Assembly: GCA_020627785.1 (NCBI GenBank) | Contig: JAHDGF010000021.1 | Span: forward strand, 25,889-71,379 | Source of the DNA: Saprospiraceae bacterium | GTDB lineage: Bacteria > Bacteroidota > Bacteroidia > Chitinophagales > Saprospiraceae | Reading direction: 5' to 3' | Length of the DNA: 45,491 nucleotides | In this document: piece after piece, positions 16,287 through 25,309 of the stretch | How positions within the stretch are numbered: the first letter of the stretch is position 1 | Layout of the letters: every line of letters starts with the position of its first letter | The notes under the pieces: model-generated | The model's input: only the letters and a program-made list of their open reading frames with translations | Databases searched by the model: none | What the model was told of the DNA's origin: nothing | Made by a program: the position numbers and the translations under genes

Positions 16287-17567
16287 ATGAATTCCCAAAG
16301 TAGATCCTTTCGGCAAGTTTTAAAATCAATTGGTCCAGGTTTACTCTTTGCAAGTGCAGCCATCGGTACTTCTCATTTGGTTTTATCTACTCGAGCTGGG
16401 GCCAATCATGGAATGATTTTCTTTTGGATCATTCTTGCGGCGCTCATCATTAAATATCCCTTTTATCAATTTGGTTCGAGATATGCTGCAGCTACAAAGC
16501 ATAGTCTTGTCAAAGGATATAAAGACCAAGGGACTTGGGCGATCCTACTTTTCTTAGCCATTATTTTTGTAAACATGTTTGCAGTAACTGGAGCTGTTGC
16601 TGCTGTGAGTGCAGGTCTCATGTCAACCATGTTTGGAATCACTTGGATTAAGCCACCTTTACTTACAGGGCTTATACTTTTATCATCAATCACCTTACTT
16701 TTAATGGGAGGGTATCGTGGACTTGATTATTTCGTAAAGTTGATTTCAGCAATACTTTTAGTCACCATCTTAGTTGCCTTTGGGGCAGTGCTGGTAAATG
16801 GTCCGGTTGAGCAAGTCGAGGGATTTACCGCTCCATCTTTATTGGATGGCGCAGGGTTAACGTTGTTAATTAGTTTGCTTGGGTGGATGCCTGCTGGGAT
16901 GGAAGCATCTACCATGAATAGTATTTGGATGGTGGAGAAGATGAAGACTGAGGATTATGAACCTAATTTCAAACAGCGTTTATTTGATTTTAATTTAGGT
17001 TATCTTTTTACCAGTATAATTGCGCTTATTTTTATGACCATTGGCGCATACACGGTTTTTGGTTCAGGAGAAATATTGGAAGGTAACGCCACACAATTTT
17101 CTAACAAACTTCTTTCGATTTTCACTGCAAATCTTGGCTCATGGGTTTATCCTTTTCTCGCGATTGCAGCTTTTGGTACCATCTATGGGACCTTAATAAC
17201 TGTGCTGGACGCTTTTCCTCGTTGTTTTATAAGAGGGTATAGAGCATTAAAATATGACACCATCAATGATGATATCTCGCAACTACAATTTCTTCAAACC
17301 AGCTATCGGATTTGTTTGATAATGGTTGGGCTAGGCGGATTTCTACTTTTTTATTTTTCCGCAGCAAGTATGATAAAGATTCTCGAATTGGCGACCATTC
17401 TATCTTTTTTAACTGCACCGATTTTGGCCTTCTTAAATTTACGTGCCATCCAAAGTCCAATAGTCGACAAAGCATTCCGACCGAGTAAGTGGCTCTTGAT
17501 GTTGTCTTATCTGGGATTATTTTTAATGGTAAGTTTTGCCTTTTATTATTTGTCAACCTTCATTTGA
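16287..17567 (+). CDS. Nramp-family divalent metal transporter, non-canonical clade
   Basis: A 426-residue inner-membrane protein with about eleven hydrophobic helices and the family start SIGPGLLFASAAIG. In canonical Nramp proteins TM1 carries DPGN and TM6 carries MPH, which bind the metal. Here the TM1 segment reads GTSH (residues 27-30) and TM6 reads GWMPAGME (Met201, Pro202, Ala203). The protein is thus of the divergent Nramp-related group that keeps the fold but not the standard Mn/Fe ligands. Substrate and coupling are open. It starts 62 bases after arsC. Confidence 0.85.
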   Translation: MNSQSRSFRQVLKSIGPGLLFASAAIGTSHLVLSTRAGANHGMIFFWIILAALIIKYPFYQFGSRYAAATKHSLVKGYKDQGTWAILLFLAIIFVNMFAVTGAVAAVSAGLMSTMFGITWIKPPLLTGLILLSSITLLLMGGYRGLDYFVKLISAILLVTILVAFGAVLVNGPVEQVEGFTAPSLLDGAGLTLLISLLGWMPAGMEASTMNSIWMVEKMKTEDYEPNFKQRLFDFNLGYLFTSIIALIFMTIGAYTVFGSGEILEGNATQFSNKLLSIFTANLGSWVYPFLAIAAFGTIYGTLITVLDAFPRCFIRGYRALKYDTINDDISQLQFLQTSYRICLIMVGLGGFLLFYFSAASMIKILELATILSFLTAPILAFLNLRAIQSPIVDKAFRPSKWLLMLSYLGLFLMVSFAFYYLSTFI

Positions 17568-17580
17568 CCTGAGCGTAAAA

Positions 17581-17625
17581 AATAAGAAAGGGCTTCGAAA
17601 TTAATCAAAGCCCTTTCCTTCTTAT
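17581..17625. terminator. Bidirectional terminator between the Nramp and OmpA genes
   Basis: GAAAGGGCTT at 17586-17595 pairs perfectly with AAGCCCTTTC at 17608-17617. There are A-rich bases on the left and CTTCTTAT on the right. The two genes converge on it, so it probably serves both. Confidence 0.75.
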
Positions 17626-17640
17626 GGGATTAGTATATTA

Positions 17641-18555
17641 TTAATCAGGCAGGTTGGTCGGAGCTAACAAGTCGTAAAACTGGTTCAGCTTCGGGAGAAT
17701 AATAATTCTCGTTCGTCTATTTATTGATCTGCCTTCTGCGGTATCATTACCGGCAAGAGTATTGTATTCACCTCTTCCAGCTGCAATCAGTCGGTTAGGG
17801 TCAATACCATGTTTAGTTTGTAAAGCACGTACAACGGAGGTGGCTCTTTTTACGGATAGGTCCCAGTTATCTTCTATACAAGAAGATCTCATCGGAACAT
17901 TATCTGTGTATCCTTCAACCATAACTTCAAAGTCTGGTTTGGATTGAACGATTGTGGCAATTTTACCGAGAACTTCATTGGCCTTTGGAGTCAATCTCGA
18001 ACTACCACTCGTGTATAACATTTTATCTGATAGGTTAATGAAGACAACAGTTTTGTCAACTTTAATGTCTATGTCAGAATCGGAAATACCATCTTTTAAA
18101 ACTGACTTTAAATTAACAGCAAGTGCTAAATTTATAGAGTCTGCTTTTGATTTTGCATTTTGTAGAAGGTTGATATATCCATCTTTTTTCTCAAGTTGAG
18201 AAAGTGTTTCTTTTATATTCTCGTTTGCTGATTGAGTCAGAACGGTAAGATCACCTACCTGATCAAATTGTTTATCTCTTGATCTTTTTAAGTCAGAGAT
18301 TTGACCATCTTTTTCAGATAGCAACTTATCCTTATTTTCAACTTCAGATTGAAGTACTGCTTTATTCTGTTCTGCAGCACGTAATTTCTGCATACAGTCA
18401 TTTACTTCTGCAGCGTACTTTTCAAGTTGGCTTTCTGCAACACTCAATTCACTCGCATGAGTGCCTTGGATTTCCGCTAGTTTTTTCTTACTGATACAAG
18501 AGGTGCCTAAAAGGCTCAGTCCCATTAATAGGAGGAAATTTATTCGCAAATTCAT
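17641..18555 (-). CDS. OmpA-family lipoprotein with coiled-coil stalk
   Basis: A 304-residue protein. MNLRINFLLLMGLSLLGTSC is a lipoprotein signal (Cys20). Residues about 28-145 form a coiled coil. Residues about 165-290 form an OmpA/MotB peptidoglycan-binding domain with MLYTSGSSRLTPKANEVL, VEGYTDNVPM, NWDLSVKRATSVV and GRGEYNTLAGNDTAEGRSINRRTRI. The Asp and Arg that hold the diaminopimelate group are present. It likely ties the outer membrane to the cell wall. The extra Cys in MRSSCIEDNWD is characteristic of a MotB-like subgroup. Confidence 0.9.
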   Translation of the reverse strand: MNLRINFLLLMGLSLLGTSCISKKKLAEIQGTHASELSVAESQLEKYAAEVNDCMQKLRAAEQNKAVLQSEVENKDKLLSEKDGQISDLKRSRDKQFDQVGDLTVLTQSANENIKETLSQLEKKDGYINLLQNAKSKADSINLALAVNLKSVLKDGISDSDIDIKVDKTVVFINLSDKMLYTSGSSRLTPKANEVLGKIATIVQSKPDFEVMVEGYTDNVPMRSSCIEDNWDLSVKRATSVVRALQTKHGIDPNRLIAAGRGEYNTLAGNDTAEGRSINRRTRIIILPKLNQFYDLLAPTNLPD

Positions 18556-18603
18556 ATTACAAAAATGTTTAATATAAAAGTTGCAAATACCTTGCCGAAA
18601 AAA

Positions 18604-18632
18604 AAAGAGTCCCGATGAGGTCGGGACTCTTT
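18604..18632 (-). terminator. Terminator of the outer-membrane protein gene at 18665-19387
   Basis: A perfect 12-base stem, AAAGAGTCCCGA (18604-18615) with TCGGGACTCTTT (18621-18632), loop TGAGG. On the minus strand it is followed by a T-run (the A-run at 18598-18606). Confidence 0.85.
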
Positions 18633-18664
18633 AAACCAAAACTTATCGTATGAAAAACTAACTT

Positions 18665-19387
18665 TTAAATTCTCATGCCAAAACCTGCATGTATTCCTAT
18701 TCCTCTGTTGATCATTCTCACATTGAGTAATGGATCATTAAGTAATTCTGTCAAGGCATGTGTATAACTTAATCCCAAGTCAAATTCTCCTCTTCCATAT
18801 GGAATCTTAATACCGGCTACCCCTTGCGCTGCTACCTCAAATCTATTATATCTATCCTTTGAAAGATCCAAGTCCACAGATGGGAGATTCACTTCAATGA
18901 TCACTTCTGCAATTGGTTGGATTTCTGCTGCTGCTGCGTAACTGAAGGCAGGACCAACTTCTATGTAAGGAAGTACCGCTCCACTTTTATTGAAAGTATA
19001 GTTTAAGAGAATTGGTACTTCTAAGGTATGTATTCTCGTTTCTGCTCTTGCTCCCACAGGGATGTCTACATTAAATACGTCTAGACTTATTGCTTCACGA
19101 GCGACGAAACCTTTTCTCTTGTAGTGTAATCCTGTTGTTAATGATAATTTATCATCTAAAACTTTGTTGACATAAATCCCACCAGCGAATCCATTTAATG
19201 ATTCAATATCAGGAGTGATAATTTCACTTAATCCGTCTACTTGTACATTTCCAATATTTGCTCCGATCCTTGCTCCAATCGTTAAAGGATTTTTTGAATC
19301 GGTAGCTTGATCTGTTGTTGTTTGTGCTGTCATGGTTAAGCTACCCATTGCGAGTAGAACCATTGTTAATTTTTGTAACCGTTTCAT
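18665..19387 (-). CDS. Outer-membrane beta-barrel protein
   Basis: A 240-residue protein with signal peptide MKRLQKLTMVLLAMGSLTMTA. It has alternating beta-strand segments such as LTIGARIGANIGNVQV, LSLTTGLHYKRKGF, HTLEVPILLNYTF and VLPYIEVGPAFSYAAAA, and ends in GIHAGFGMRI. This fits the PorT/OprF-like eight-stranded barrel group (outer membrane protein beta-barrel domain). It has its own strong terminator and stands between unrelated genes. Confidence 0.8.
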   Translation of the reverse strand: MKRLQKLTMVLLAMGSLTMTAQTTTDQATDSKNPLTIGARIGANIGNVQVDGLSEIITPDIESLNGFAGGIYVNKVLDDKLSLTTGLHYKRKGFVAREAISLDVFNVDIPVGARAETRIHTLEVPILLNYTFNKSGAVLPYIEVGPAFSYAAAAEIQPIAEVIIEVNLPSVDLDLSKDRYNRFEVAAQGVAGIKIPYGRGEFDLGLSYTHALTELLNDPLLNVRMINRGIGIHAGFGMRI

Positions 19388-19537
19388 ACTTCTCTTTTTT
19401 CAATGATTAATAATTCAAAGATGTACTTACAAGATGTTAAGATGGGTTAACCGCTTGTTAGGATATCCATAAATTATCAAAGTGTTAAGTAAATTTATGT
19501 AAAATAAGTTAATAAAATATATGTAATTAATTGGTTT

Positions 19538-20008
19538 TCAATTCAATAGGTATTTTACACCAAATGTAGCGGGTCCCGTCAAGAAGAATTGTTGGTTAAC
19601 TTCAATAAATTCAATGAAAATGGTCGGTTGGAATCCAATACTAAAAGCTAGACTCACTTCAGGGACAGAAAATTCCATTCCCACTGAACCAGCAATCCCG
19701 ATTTCATGACGTTCAATTCTGCTATATCTAGTTCCTATCCCTGCCCCATAAAACCATCGAAGGTTCTCAGTTTTTAAATCATGATGATATTGAAAAACTA
19801 CATTTGTAAAAATCCCTGGATATTCAACTAAATAAATTCCACTACTAATATCAATGGCTAGGTGATCATTGAAGAAACTTTTAAATTCCACAACAGCCAT
19901 ATTTCCTACCTTTAAACCTATGGCTGATTTATATTGTTGGCTAAGCATATTTCCGCTCAAGGCAAATGTAAATGCCAGAATCAATAATATGTTCCGATTT
20001 GAAATCAT
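19538..20008 (-). CDS. Secreted small barrel-like protein, 156 aa
   Basis: Signal peptide MISNRNILLILAFTFALSGNMLSQ, then about 130 residues of alternating strands (SAIGLKVGNMAVVEFKSF, LRWFYGAGIGTRYSRI, VSLAFSIGFQPTIFIEF, TFGVKYLLN). It is probably an outer-membrane barrel, unrecognised at family level. Its start codon overlaps the stop of the DUF423 gene by four bases, so it is the last gene of a ung-DUF423 operon. Confidence 0.65.
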   Translation of the reverse strand: MISNRNILLILAFTFALSGNMLSQQYKSAIGLKVGNMAVVEFKSFFNDHLAIDISSGIYLVEYPGIFTNVVFQYHHDLKTENLRWFYGAGIGTRYSRIERHEIGIAGSVGMEFSVPEVSLAFSIGFQPTIFIEFIEVNQQFFLTGPATFGVKYLLN

Positions 20009-20403
20009 TTAGATTTTAAAAAACCAAGAATTAATGTTCCCCAGGCAAGAATGAATAATAATCCACCCAAGGGGGTGATTGGGCCTAGGATGTTACTAAA
20101 GCCTATTCCTGTCAGTTCTCTAGTCGTTAGTAAATATATACTCCCTGAAAAGCACAAGATGCCGATTAAGAAAATGATGGCTGCACGCTTGAATTGTTTG
20201 TTGGGAAATAATTGAAATAACAACAAGGAAAATAAGCTGGCTAAGGCATGGATAAAGTGATAAAAAACTCCCGTCTTGTAGCTTGCTAATGAATTTGGGT
20301 GAATCTTATCTTCTAATCCATGTGCGCCAAAAGCACCAATGATTACTGCAAGACCTGCAGTGAATGAAGCAATAATGAAAATATTTTTGTTTTGTAATTG
20401 CAT
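20005..20403 (-). CDS. DUF423 (YgdD-like) membrane protein
   Basis: A 132-residue protein with four membrane helices. The N-terminal GLAVIIGAFGAHGLEDKI, then SYKTGVFYHFIHALASL, GILCFSGSIYLL and ITPLGGLLFILAWG are the DUF423 signature. Function is unknown. It begins immediately after the ung stop codon and overlaps the next gene, so it is co-translated. Confidence 0.92.
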   Translation of the reverse strand: MQLQNKNIFIIASFTAGLAVIIGAFGAHGLEDKIHPNSLASYKTGVFYHFIHALASLFSLLLFQLFPNKQFKRAAIIFLIGILCFSGSIYLLTTRELTGIGFSNILGPITPLGGLLFILAWGTLILGFLKSK

Positions 20404-21087
20404 CTAGGTTTGCCAATTTATTTCTTTAATCCCTTTTTCTTTAAGAAATACATTTGTTTTGGAAAAATGTTTTGAACCAAAGTAGGCGCCTCTAGCCAAT
20501 GGGGAAGGGTGAGCTGCTTGAAGGATTAGGTGTTTCTCTTTATTTATGAGCCCTGCTTTCGATTTCGCAAAATTACCCCACAGCAAAAACACCAAGCCGT
20601 CTTTATTTTCTGAAAGCTTCTTAATTACTGTATCTGTAAAGATTTGCCAACCGATATTTTTGTGAGATCCAGGAGATTTATGCTCAACGGTGAGCATTGC
20701 ATTTAACAATAATACGCCTTGTTCAGCCCAAGCGGTGAGGTCTCCATGCCTTGGAATATCCAGTTCTAAATCATGGTGTAATTCCTTAAATATATTTTTG
20801 AGAGAAGGAGGTATTTTGAAATCTTTTGGAACAGAAAAAGATAATCCCATGGCCTGGCCGGGATTATGATATGGATCTTGGCCTAGTATCACTACTTTCA
20901 CTTGATCCCACGGGGTTAACAGAAAGGCATTGAAAATGTGGGATTCAATGGGATATAATTCTTTCCCTTTGTCTTTTTCAGTGAGTAGAAATTGGCTTAG
21001 ATCTTTGAAGTAATCTTTATGAAACTCTTCGTTTAGTATTTCTTTCCATCCTGCTTCAAGGTTTATGACTAACTCTTTTTGGGGCAT
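20404..21087 (-). CDS. ung: Uracil-DNA glycosylase, family 1
   Basis: A 227-residue enzyme that removes uracil from DNA and starts base-excision repair. Motifs are GQDPYHNPGQAMGLSFSVP (catalytic Asp71), LLLNAMLTVEHKSPGSHKNI, LLWGNFAKSK and the leucine loop HPSPLARG. Length matches Ung. The coiled-coil membrane protein gene lies 28 bases upstream and DUF423 follows directly, indicating one operon. Confidence 0.97.
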   Translation of the reverse strand: MPQKELVINLEAGWKEILNEEFHKDYFKDLSQFLLTEKDKGKELYPIESHIFNAFLLTPWDQVKVVILGQDPYHNPGQAMGLSFSVPKDFKIPPSLKNIFKELHHDLELDIPRHGDLTAWAEQGVLLLNAMLTVEHKSPGSHKNIGWQIFTDTVIKKLSENKDGLVFLLWGNFAKSKAGLINKEKHLILQAAHPSPLARGAYFGSKHFSKTNVFLKEKGIKEINWQT

Positions 21088-21115
21088 GAGTTAAAATTTT
21101 AAGCAGAGGTTGAAA

Positions 21116-21817
21116 TTAGTTTTGGCCCAGTGATTTCTTTAATGCAGCCAATTCGTGGTGTGTTTCAAAATGTTTTTTCTCCCAGTATTCTAAATCCGTT
21201 TGAAGTTTAACATTCTTCGCTTTTAGTCTTCTGTTCATTGCATTTTTCTCATTGATTTCACTCATTTTTTGAAACTGCTTTTCTAAACTTCCTTTCATGG
21301 ATTCGACTTGCTTGCTCAGTTTTTCTATTTCTCCAGTCTTAGTAACATCGGATTTTCTAAGAGCTTCTAGTTCCGTTTTATATCTTTTAATGGCTTCCTT
21401 TTCGCTATTCATTTTTCGCTTATAAGATTCAAACTCATTTCTAAGTCGATCATATTTTGTAGCGCCTTTATGTTTTTCAGCCTGGGCCTGTTCTACTTCT
21501 TTTTTACCTTTTGCGATTTCTTCTTTTAAAAGTTTGATCTGATTTCTTTCTTCACTTTTGTTTGAAACCGCAGAATTTTTAGACTCGTTGAATTTATCTT
21601 TCCAAGTTTGAATTTCTTTCTGAGCCTTTTCTAAACTTTTCTGCGCTCGTTCATTGTCTTTGTTTAGACCTGCAATTTTTTGATTGAAACCTTCAACATC
21701 TGCCTGTTTGTTGATGCCTTTTTTTGAAAAAAGAGTTTTCAATAAAAATCCAAGGATAAGGCAAATAAGAGCGATTAGAATTACTCCTGGCTGTTGTAGA
21801 TGATATCCAATTTCCAT
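21116..21817 (-). CDS. Membrane-anchored coiled-coil protein
   Basis: A 233-residue protein. One N-terminal membrane helix (GVILIALICLILGFLL, residues 13-28) is followed by a basic junction and about 195 residues of continuous Lys/Glu/Leu-rich coiled coil. No catalytic motif or known family is seen. Orientation is probably with the coil in the cytoplasm, given the KTLFSKKGINK basic segment after the helix. It lies upstream of ung in the same direction. Confidence 0.7.
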   Translation of the reverse strand: MEIGYHLQQPGVILIALICLILGFLLKTLFSKKGINKQADVEGFNQKIAGLNKDNERAQKSLEKAQKEIQTWKDKFNESKNSAVSNKSEERNQIKLLKEEIAKGKKEVEQAQAEKHKGATKYDRLRNEFESYKRKMNSEKEAIKRYKTELEALRKSDVTKTGEIEKLSKQVESMKGSLEKQFQKMSEINEKNAMNRRLKAKNVKLQTDLEYWEKKHFETHHELAALKKSLGQN

Positions 21818-21909
21818 ATGAAAACTTGTTTGTAGTTATTTTTAAGACTTTCGGTTTCTAAGAAGTAACTACTGCAAATATATTAAAATTGCTAATATGT
21901 TCTCTACGC

Positions 21910-24900
21910 CTATAGTTTAACTACTTTCTTGTAGTACGTTTTGTCAGAAATTTTCAAATTAAGAAAATAGACTCCAGGACTTAGTGGCTCCATATTTATC
22001 TCAGATGAACCTCCATTAAGCATACCGCTTAGTAGTGATCTACCTTGGATGTCAGTAATGTAAAATTCAAACTCAGTTGAATATTTGGATTCAATGAATA
22101 ATTGGTCAGAGACGGGATTAGGGAAAATATCAAACTGGTCCGCTGGAACTTCTTCAATATCAGATGTAATTACTTCAATGCATTCTGATTCTACAACGCA
22201 GAAACCGTTATTAATGATTACGCCATAAGTACCGTCATTAGCTGGGCTAAAGCTTTGATTATTCGCATTGAATATTTCAACATTGGTCTCACAGTTAAAC
22301 CAAGCGTATTCAACTCCTGGTTGATTGGATGTAAGTGTACCATTTCCAAGTGTCAAAGTCTGATCAATAAACTCTAAATCAACGTTTATTGTAAAGATGC
22401 TATCACAGCCATCACTAGTCAGCTCGTTAATCTCTATGAGGGTGTCAGACATTATATCTTCTATAACAATCAAGCCAAAATCGATGGTTCCAAATTCGCA
22501 TATAATGGTATCTAAAACCTCATTGTAAGATTGAGTTACAGTCACAACTGAAAAGAACGAACTATCACAACCAGCTGCTGTAGTATTTATATCGTTATAA
22601 AAGAAATCATCTTGAATGTCATAATTAACCGTACCATCTGATAGTACTAAAGAATCTCCTGGGCATACCACAATGTTGAGTGTCTCTAGTATACTTTCGG
22701 TCACTGAAAGATTGGTTACTATGACGCTATCACAACCGTTTATTGTTTCAAGGGTACTTACCTGAGTGATGCTATCTTGTATGTTGTTGATGGTTGTTCC
22801 ATCAAAAAAGGTATAAGAATCTCCAGCACATACATCATCATTCAGCGTGAATTGATGGGTTGGAAAAACATTTATTTCTGTTGTAACTAGTGTATCACAA
22901 CCGACGGCAGAACTCAAGGTAGTTTCAATGATTTCGGATTCATTAAAGACTTGCGAACTTCCATCTGGGAGCACTACAATTTCTCCAGGACAAATAGCAA
23001 CTTGATCATTAACAGAAACAATATTTCCTACCAATACTGTTGTAAAAATTGTACTGTCGCAACCACTTACAGAGGTAAGCATGCTCGTGTGCATGAAATC
23101 GGTCATGACATCATCAAACCTTGTACTGTCTGGCATGATGACTGTATTGCCAACGCAGGTTAAGATGGTGTCGTTTATTTCAAAGGATTCCACAACATTC
23201 ACTACAACGTTTGAAATACTATCACATCCAGATGCATTCGTATGCATGGTTGTAATTTGAAGGGTTTCATCTAGTGTAATGGTAGAACCATCGGGTAAGG
23301 TTGCTTGATCACCGGAACAACCAGTAATTATGGAGGTTGTTTCACTCGTCAAACCAGAAATAAATACTTCTGTATAAATTAAACTATCACATCCATGGAT
23401 GGTTTCTAAAACGCTTGTATAGCTAGTATCATGTGTGATGTTTATTGTTGTTCCATCCGGGAAAACGAAATCAGTATTCTGACACACAGAAGTGGTCTGG
23501 TCCATTTCAAAGGCTGGAAAGTTAATCGCTGTTAAGAATATAGTTGAATCACAACCGTTAGAAGCAATAAGAGTATCTGCATACATACCTGGCTCAGAAA
23601 TTATTTGTCCATTCCAGTCAAGCGTATCTCCTTCACATAAATATTCATTAACAAACATTCCATTGGGAGGACATCCATCTTCCATAAAATAGTGAGTCAT
23701 ATTTAGCGTCGGATTTTCAACAGTAAGAACTTTACCATTTGGCCAACGAACAACTAAACTATCGACCACCTGATATCCACCTAAACCAAAATGAGCATTT
23801 AATGAATTTGATATCCCGTAACCTTCTCCTGATCTGATTTCTCTCACCTGAGTTCCCCATCCACCGTGGAGTTCAAGCTTGGCGCCGATGGCATTGATGT
23901 TGCTTTCAGTTCCTTGAAGGCGAATGTTAATCCACTGATTTCCATTCCCATCATTCAGATATAATTTATCTGGTTCATTATTTGGACTATTGAAGAAACT
24001 TCCGAAGCTGCCTAAGACATCCTGAAAGCCATCGTTGTTTAAGTCACCAATAGCCAAAGAGTGCATTTTGAATGTGAGCGTCTGAAAAGCTCCGAAGATT
24101 ATGGTGAAGGTTTTATCTCCATTGTTGCGAAAGAATTTATATCCTCCTTGCGAACTGGTCATTACTAGGTCTACATAGGTGTCATTATCGAAGTCTGCAA
24201 ACTTTACTTGAATACCTAGACCTAAATTATCTATGGCTGGTGAAAAACCTGCATTTGCTGTAATGTCGGTAAAGTTTCCATTGCCATCGTTTTCGTAGAG
24301 GCGGTTGGTGGTATCATGATTAAGAATGAAAGCATCTAAATCTCCATCGTTATCAATATCAGCAAAATCTGTTGACCATGATTGAGCTTTAGGTAAGAGT
24401 CCTCTTAGCTCTGCTTCTTCAGTGAAATTATTATTTCCATCATTGATGAAAAGTTGATTTAACCTTCGTGGGTCATTAATGTCTGTAATTCCTTGTCTAC
24501 ATTTTGATATGTATAAGTCATTGTCATTATCACCATCTATATCAGCCCAGATCGAAGCATAATTTCCTGAATTATCAGATTCGATCATTGTTGCAGTATT
24601 TAAAAGAGTAGTATCATAACCCATATTTCCAAATCCATCATTTCTATAGACCGAATTAATAGAGTGGTCACTACAAACAAATAAATCAAGGTGTCCGTCT
24701 TTGTTAATATCAGCAAAGTTGGCTCCTTGAGCAAAGATGTCTGGACCACCTAATGCAACAACCTCATAGCTTCCATCTTCTCTGGCTTTCAGTATTCTTG
24801 AAATTGCTCCGGTGGATGATCCTAAGAAAATGTCATTTAAACCATTTCTATCATAGTCCCCTATACAAAGGCTCCAATTACTGGTGTTGGTTGTAATGTT

Positions 24901-25155
24901 GACTAGGTTATTTTCAAAAATTCCTGATTCTGTTTGAAGATCAATTCCAACAACATTCGTCTTGTGTAATCTAACAATGTCGTCTAATCCATCCCCATTT
25001 AGGTCCGCAACTCCTATGGGAGCTCCAGAGGTAATGAATGCGTTCGCTAGATTATTAGAAGAATCAGTAAAACCAATTTGACAGAAAGATTCATTTGCGA
25101 AAGCGCAAATAAACAGAAGTGCCAAAATTCCTTGAATGAAAGATTTAAGGTTCAT
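21910..25155 (-). CDS. Large FG-GAP/UnbV secreted protein with GCDS repeats and type IX sorting domain
   Basis: A 1081-residue protein. Residues 1-26 are a signal peptide ending SFCQ. Residues about 30-400 are FG-GAP/VCBS repeats with calcium-type motifs such as DLNGDGLDD, DYDRNGLND and DIDGDNDND, likely a beta-propeller. Residues about 405-480 form an ASPIC/UnbV domain (GAKLELHGGWGTQVREIRSG, VVDSLVVRWPNG). Then come eight repeats of about 55-70 residues, each with a Cys-containing head and a GCDS or GCDT tail. The end is a type IX secretion sorting domain (FDIFPNPVSDQLFIE...GVYFLNLKI...YKKVVKL). The product is probably exported and attached to the cell surface, perhaps as an adhesin or enzyme scaffold. 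Confidence 0.9.
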   Translation of the reverse strand: MNLKSFIQGILALLFICAFANESFCQIGFTDSSNNLANAFITSGAPIGVADLNGDGLDDIVRLHKTNVVGIDLQTESGIFENNLVNITTNTSNWSLCIGDYDRNGLNDIFLGSSTGAISRILKAREDGSYEVVALGGPDIFAQGANFADINKDGHLDLFVCSDHSINSVYRNDGFGNMGYDTTLLNTATMIESDNSGNYASIWADIDGDNDNDLYISKCRQGITDINDPRRLNQLFINDGNNNFTEEAELRGLLPKAQSWSTDFADIDNDGDLDAFILNHDTTNRLYENDGNGNFTDITANAGFSPAIDNLGLGIQVKFADFDNDTYVDLVMTSSQGGYKFFRNNGDKTFTIIFGAFQTLTFKMHSLAIGDLNNDGFQDVLGSFGSFFNSPNNEPDKLYLNDGNGNQWINIRLQGTESNINAIGAKLELHGGWGTQVREIRSGEGYGISNSLNAHFGLGGYQVVDSLVVRWPNGKVLTVENPTLNMTHYFMEDGCPPNGMFVNEYLCEGDTLDWNGQIISEPGMYADTLIASNGCDSTIFLTAINFPAFEMDQTTSVCQNTDFVFPDGTTINITHDTSYTSVLETIHGCDSLIYTEVFISGLTSETTSIITGCSGDQATLPDGSTITLDETLQITTMHTNASGCDSISNVVVNVVESFEINDTILTCVGNTVIMPDSTRFDDVMTDFMHTSMLTSVSGCDSTIFTTVLVGNIVSVNDQVAICPGEIVVLPDGSSQVFNESEIIETTLSSAVGCDTLVTTEINVFPTHQFTLNDDVCAGDSYTFFDGTTINNIQDSITQVSTLETINGCDSVIVTNLSVTESILETLNIVVCPGDSLVLSDGTVNYDIQDDFFYNDINTTAAGCDSSFFSVVTVTQSYNEVLDTIICEFGTIDFGLIVIEDIMSDTLIEINELTSDGCDSIFTINVDLEFIDQTLTLGNGTLTSNQPGVEYAWFNCETNVEIFNANNQSFSPANDGTYGVIINNGFCVVESECIEVITSDIEEVPADQFDIFPNPVSDQLFIESKYSTEFEFYITDIQGRSLLSGMLNGGSSEINMEPLSPGVYFLNLKISDKTYYKKVVKL
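22390..23660 (-). repeat. Eight degenerate protein repeats with GCDS/GCDT motif
   Basis: Encoded repeats each end in a Gly-Cys-Asp-Ser/Thr motif followed by a beta-strand: GCDSTIFLTAIN, GCDSLIYTEVFI, GCDSISNVVVNV, GCDSTIFTTVLV, GCDTLVTTEINV, GCDSVIVTNLSV, GCDSSFFSVVTV, GCDSIFTINVDL. Each also has a Cys 35-50 residues earlier, so one disulphide per repeat is likely. The DNA copies have diverged. Confidence 0.75.
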
Positions 25156-25309
25156 AGATATTGAGTATTAACAATAGCCAAACTGCAACGAGAGACTATA
25201 TTGTAAGAACGATGTGGAAAAGGGTTCGTCCCACATATGAACCACAAAAATAAAGCGAATTGCTTATTAAATCACATCAAAACACTAGAAAAACACATTA
25301 GTGATTTAA

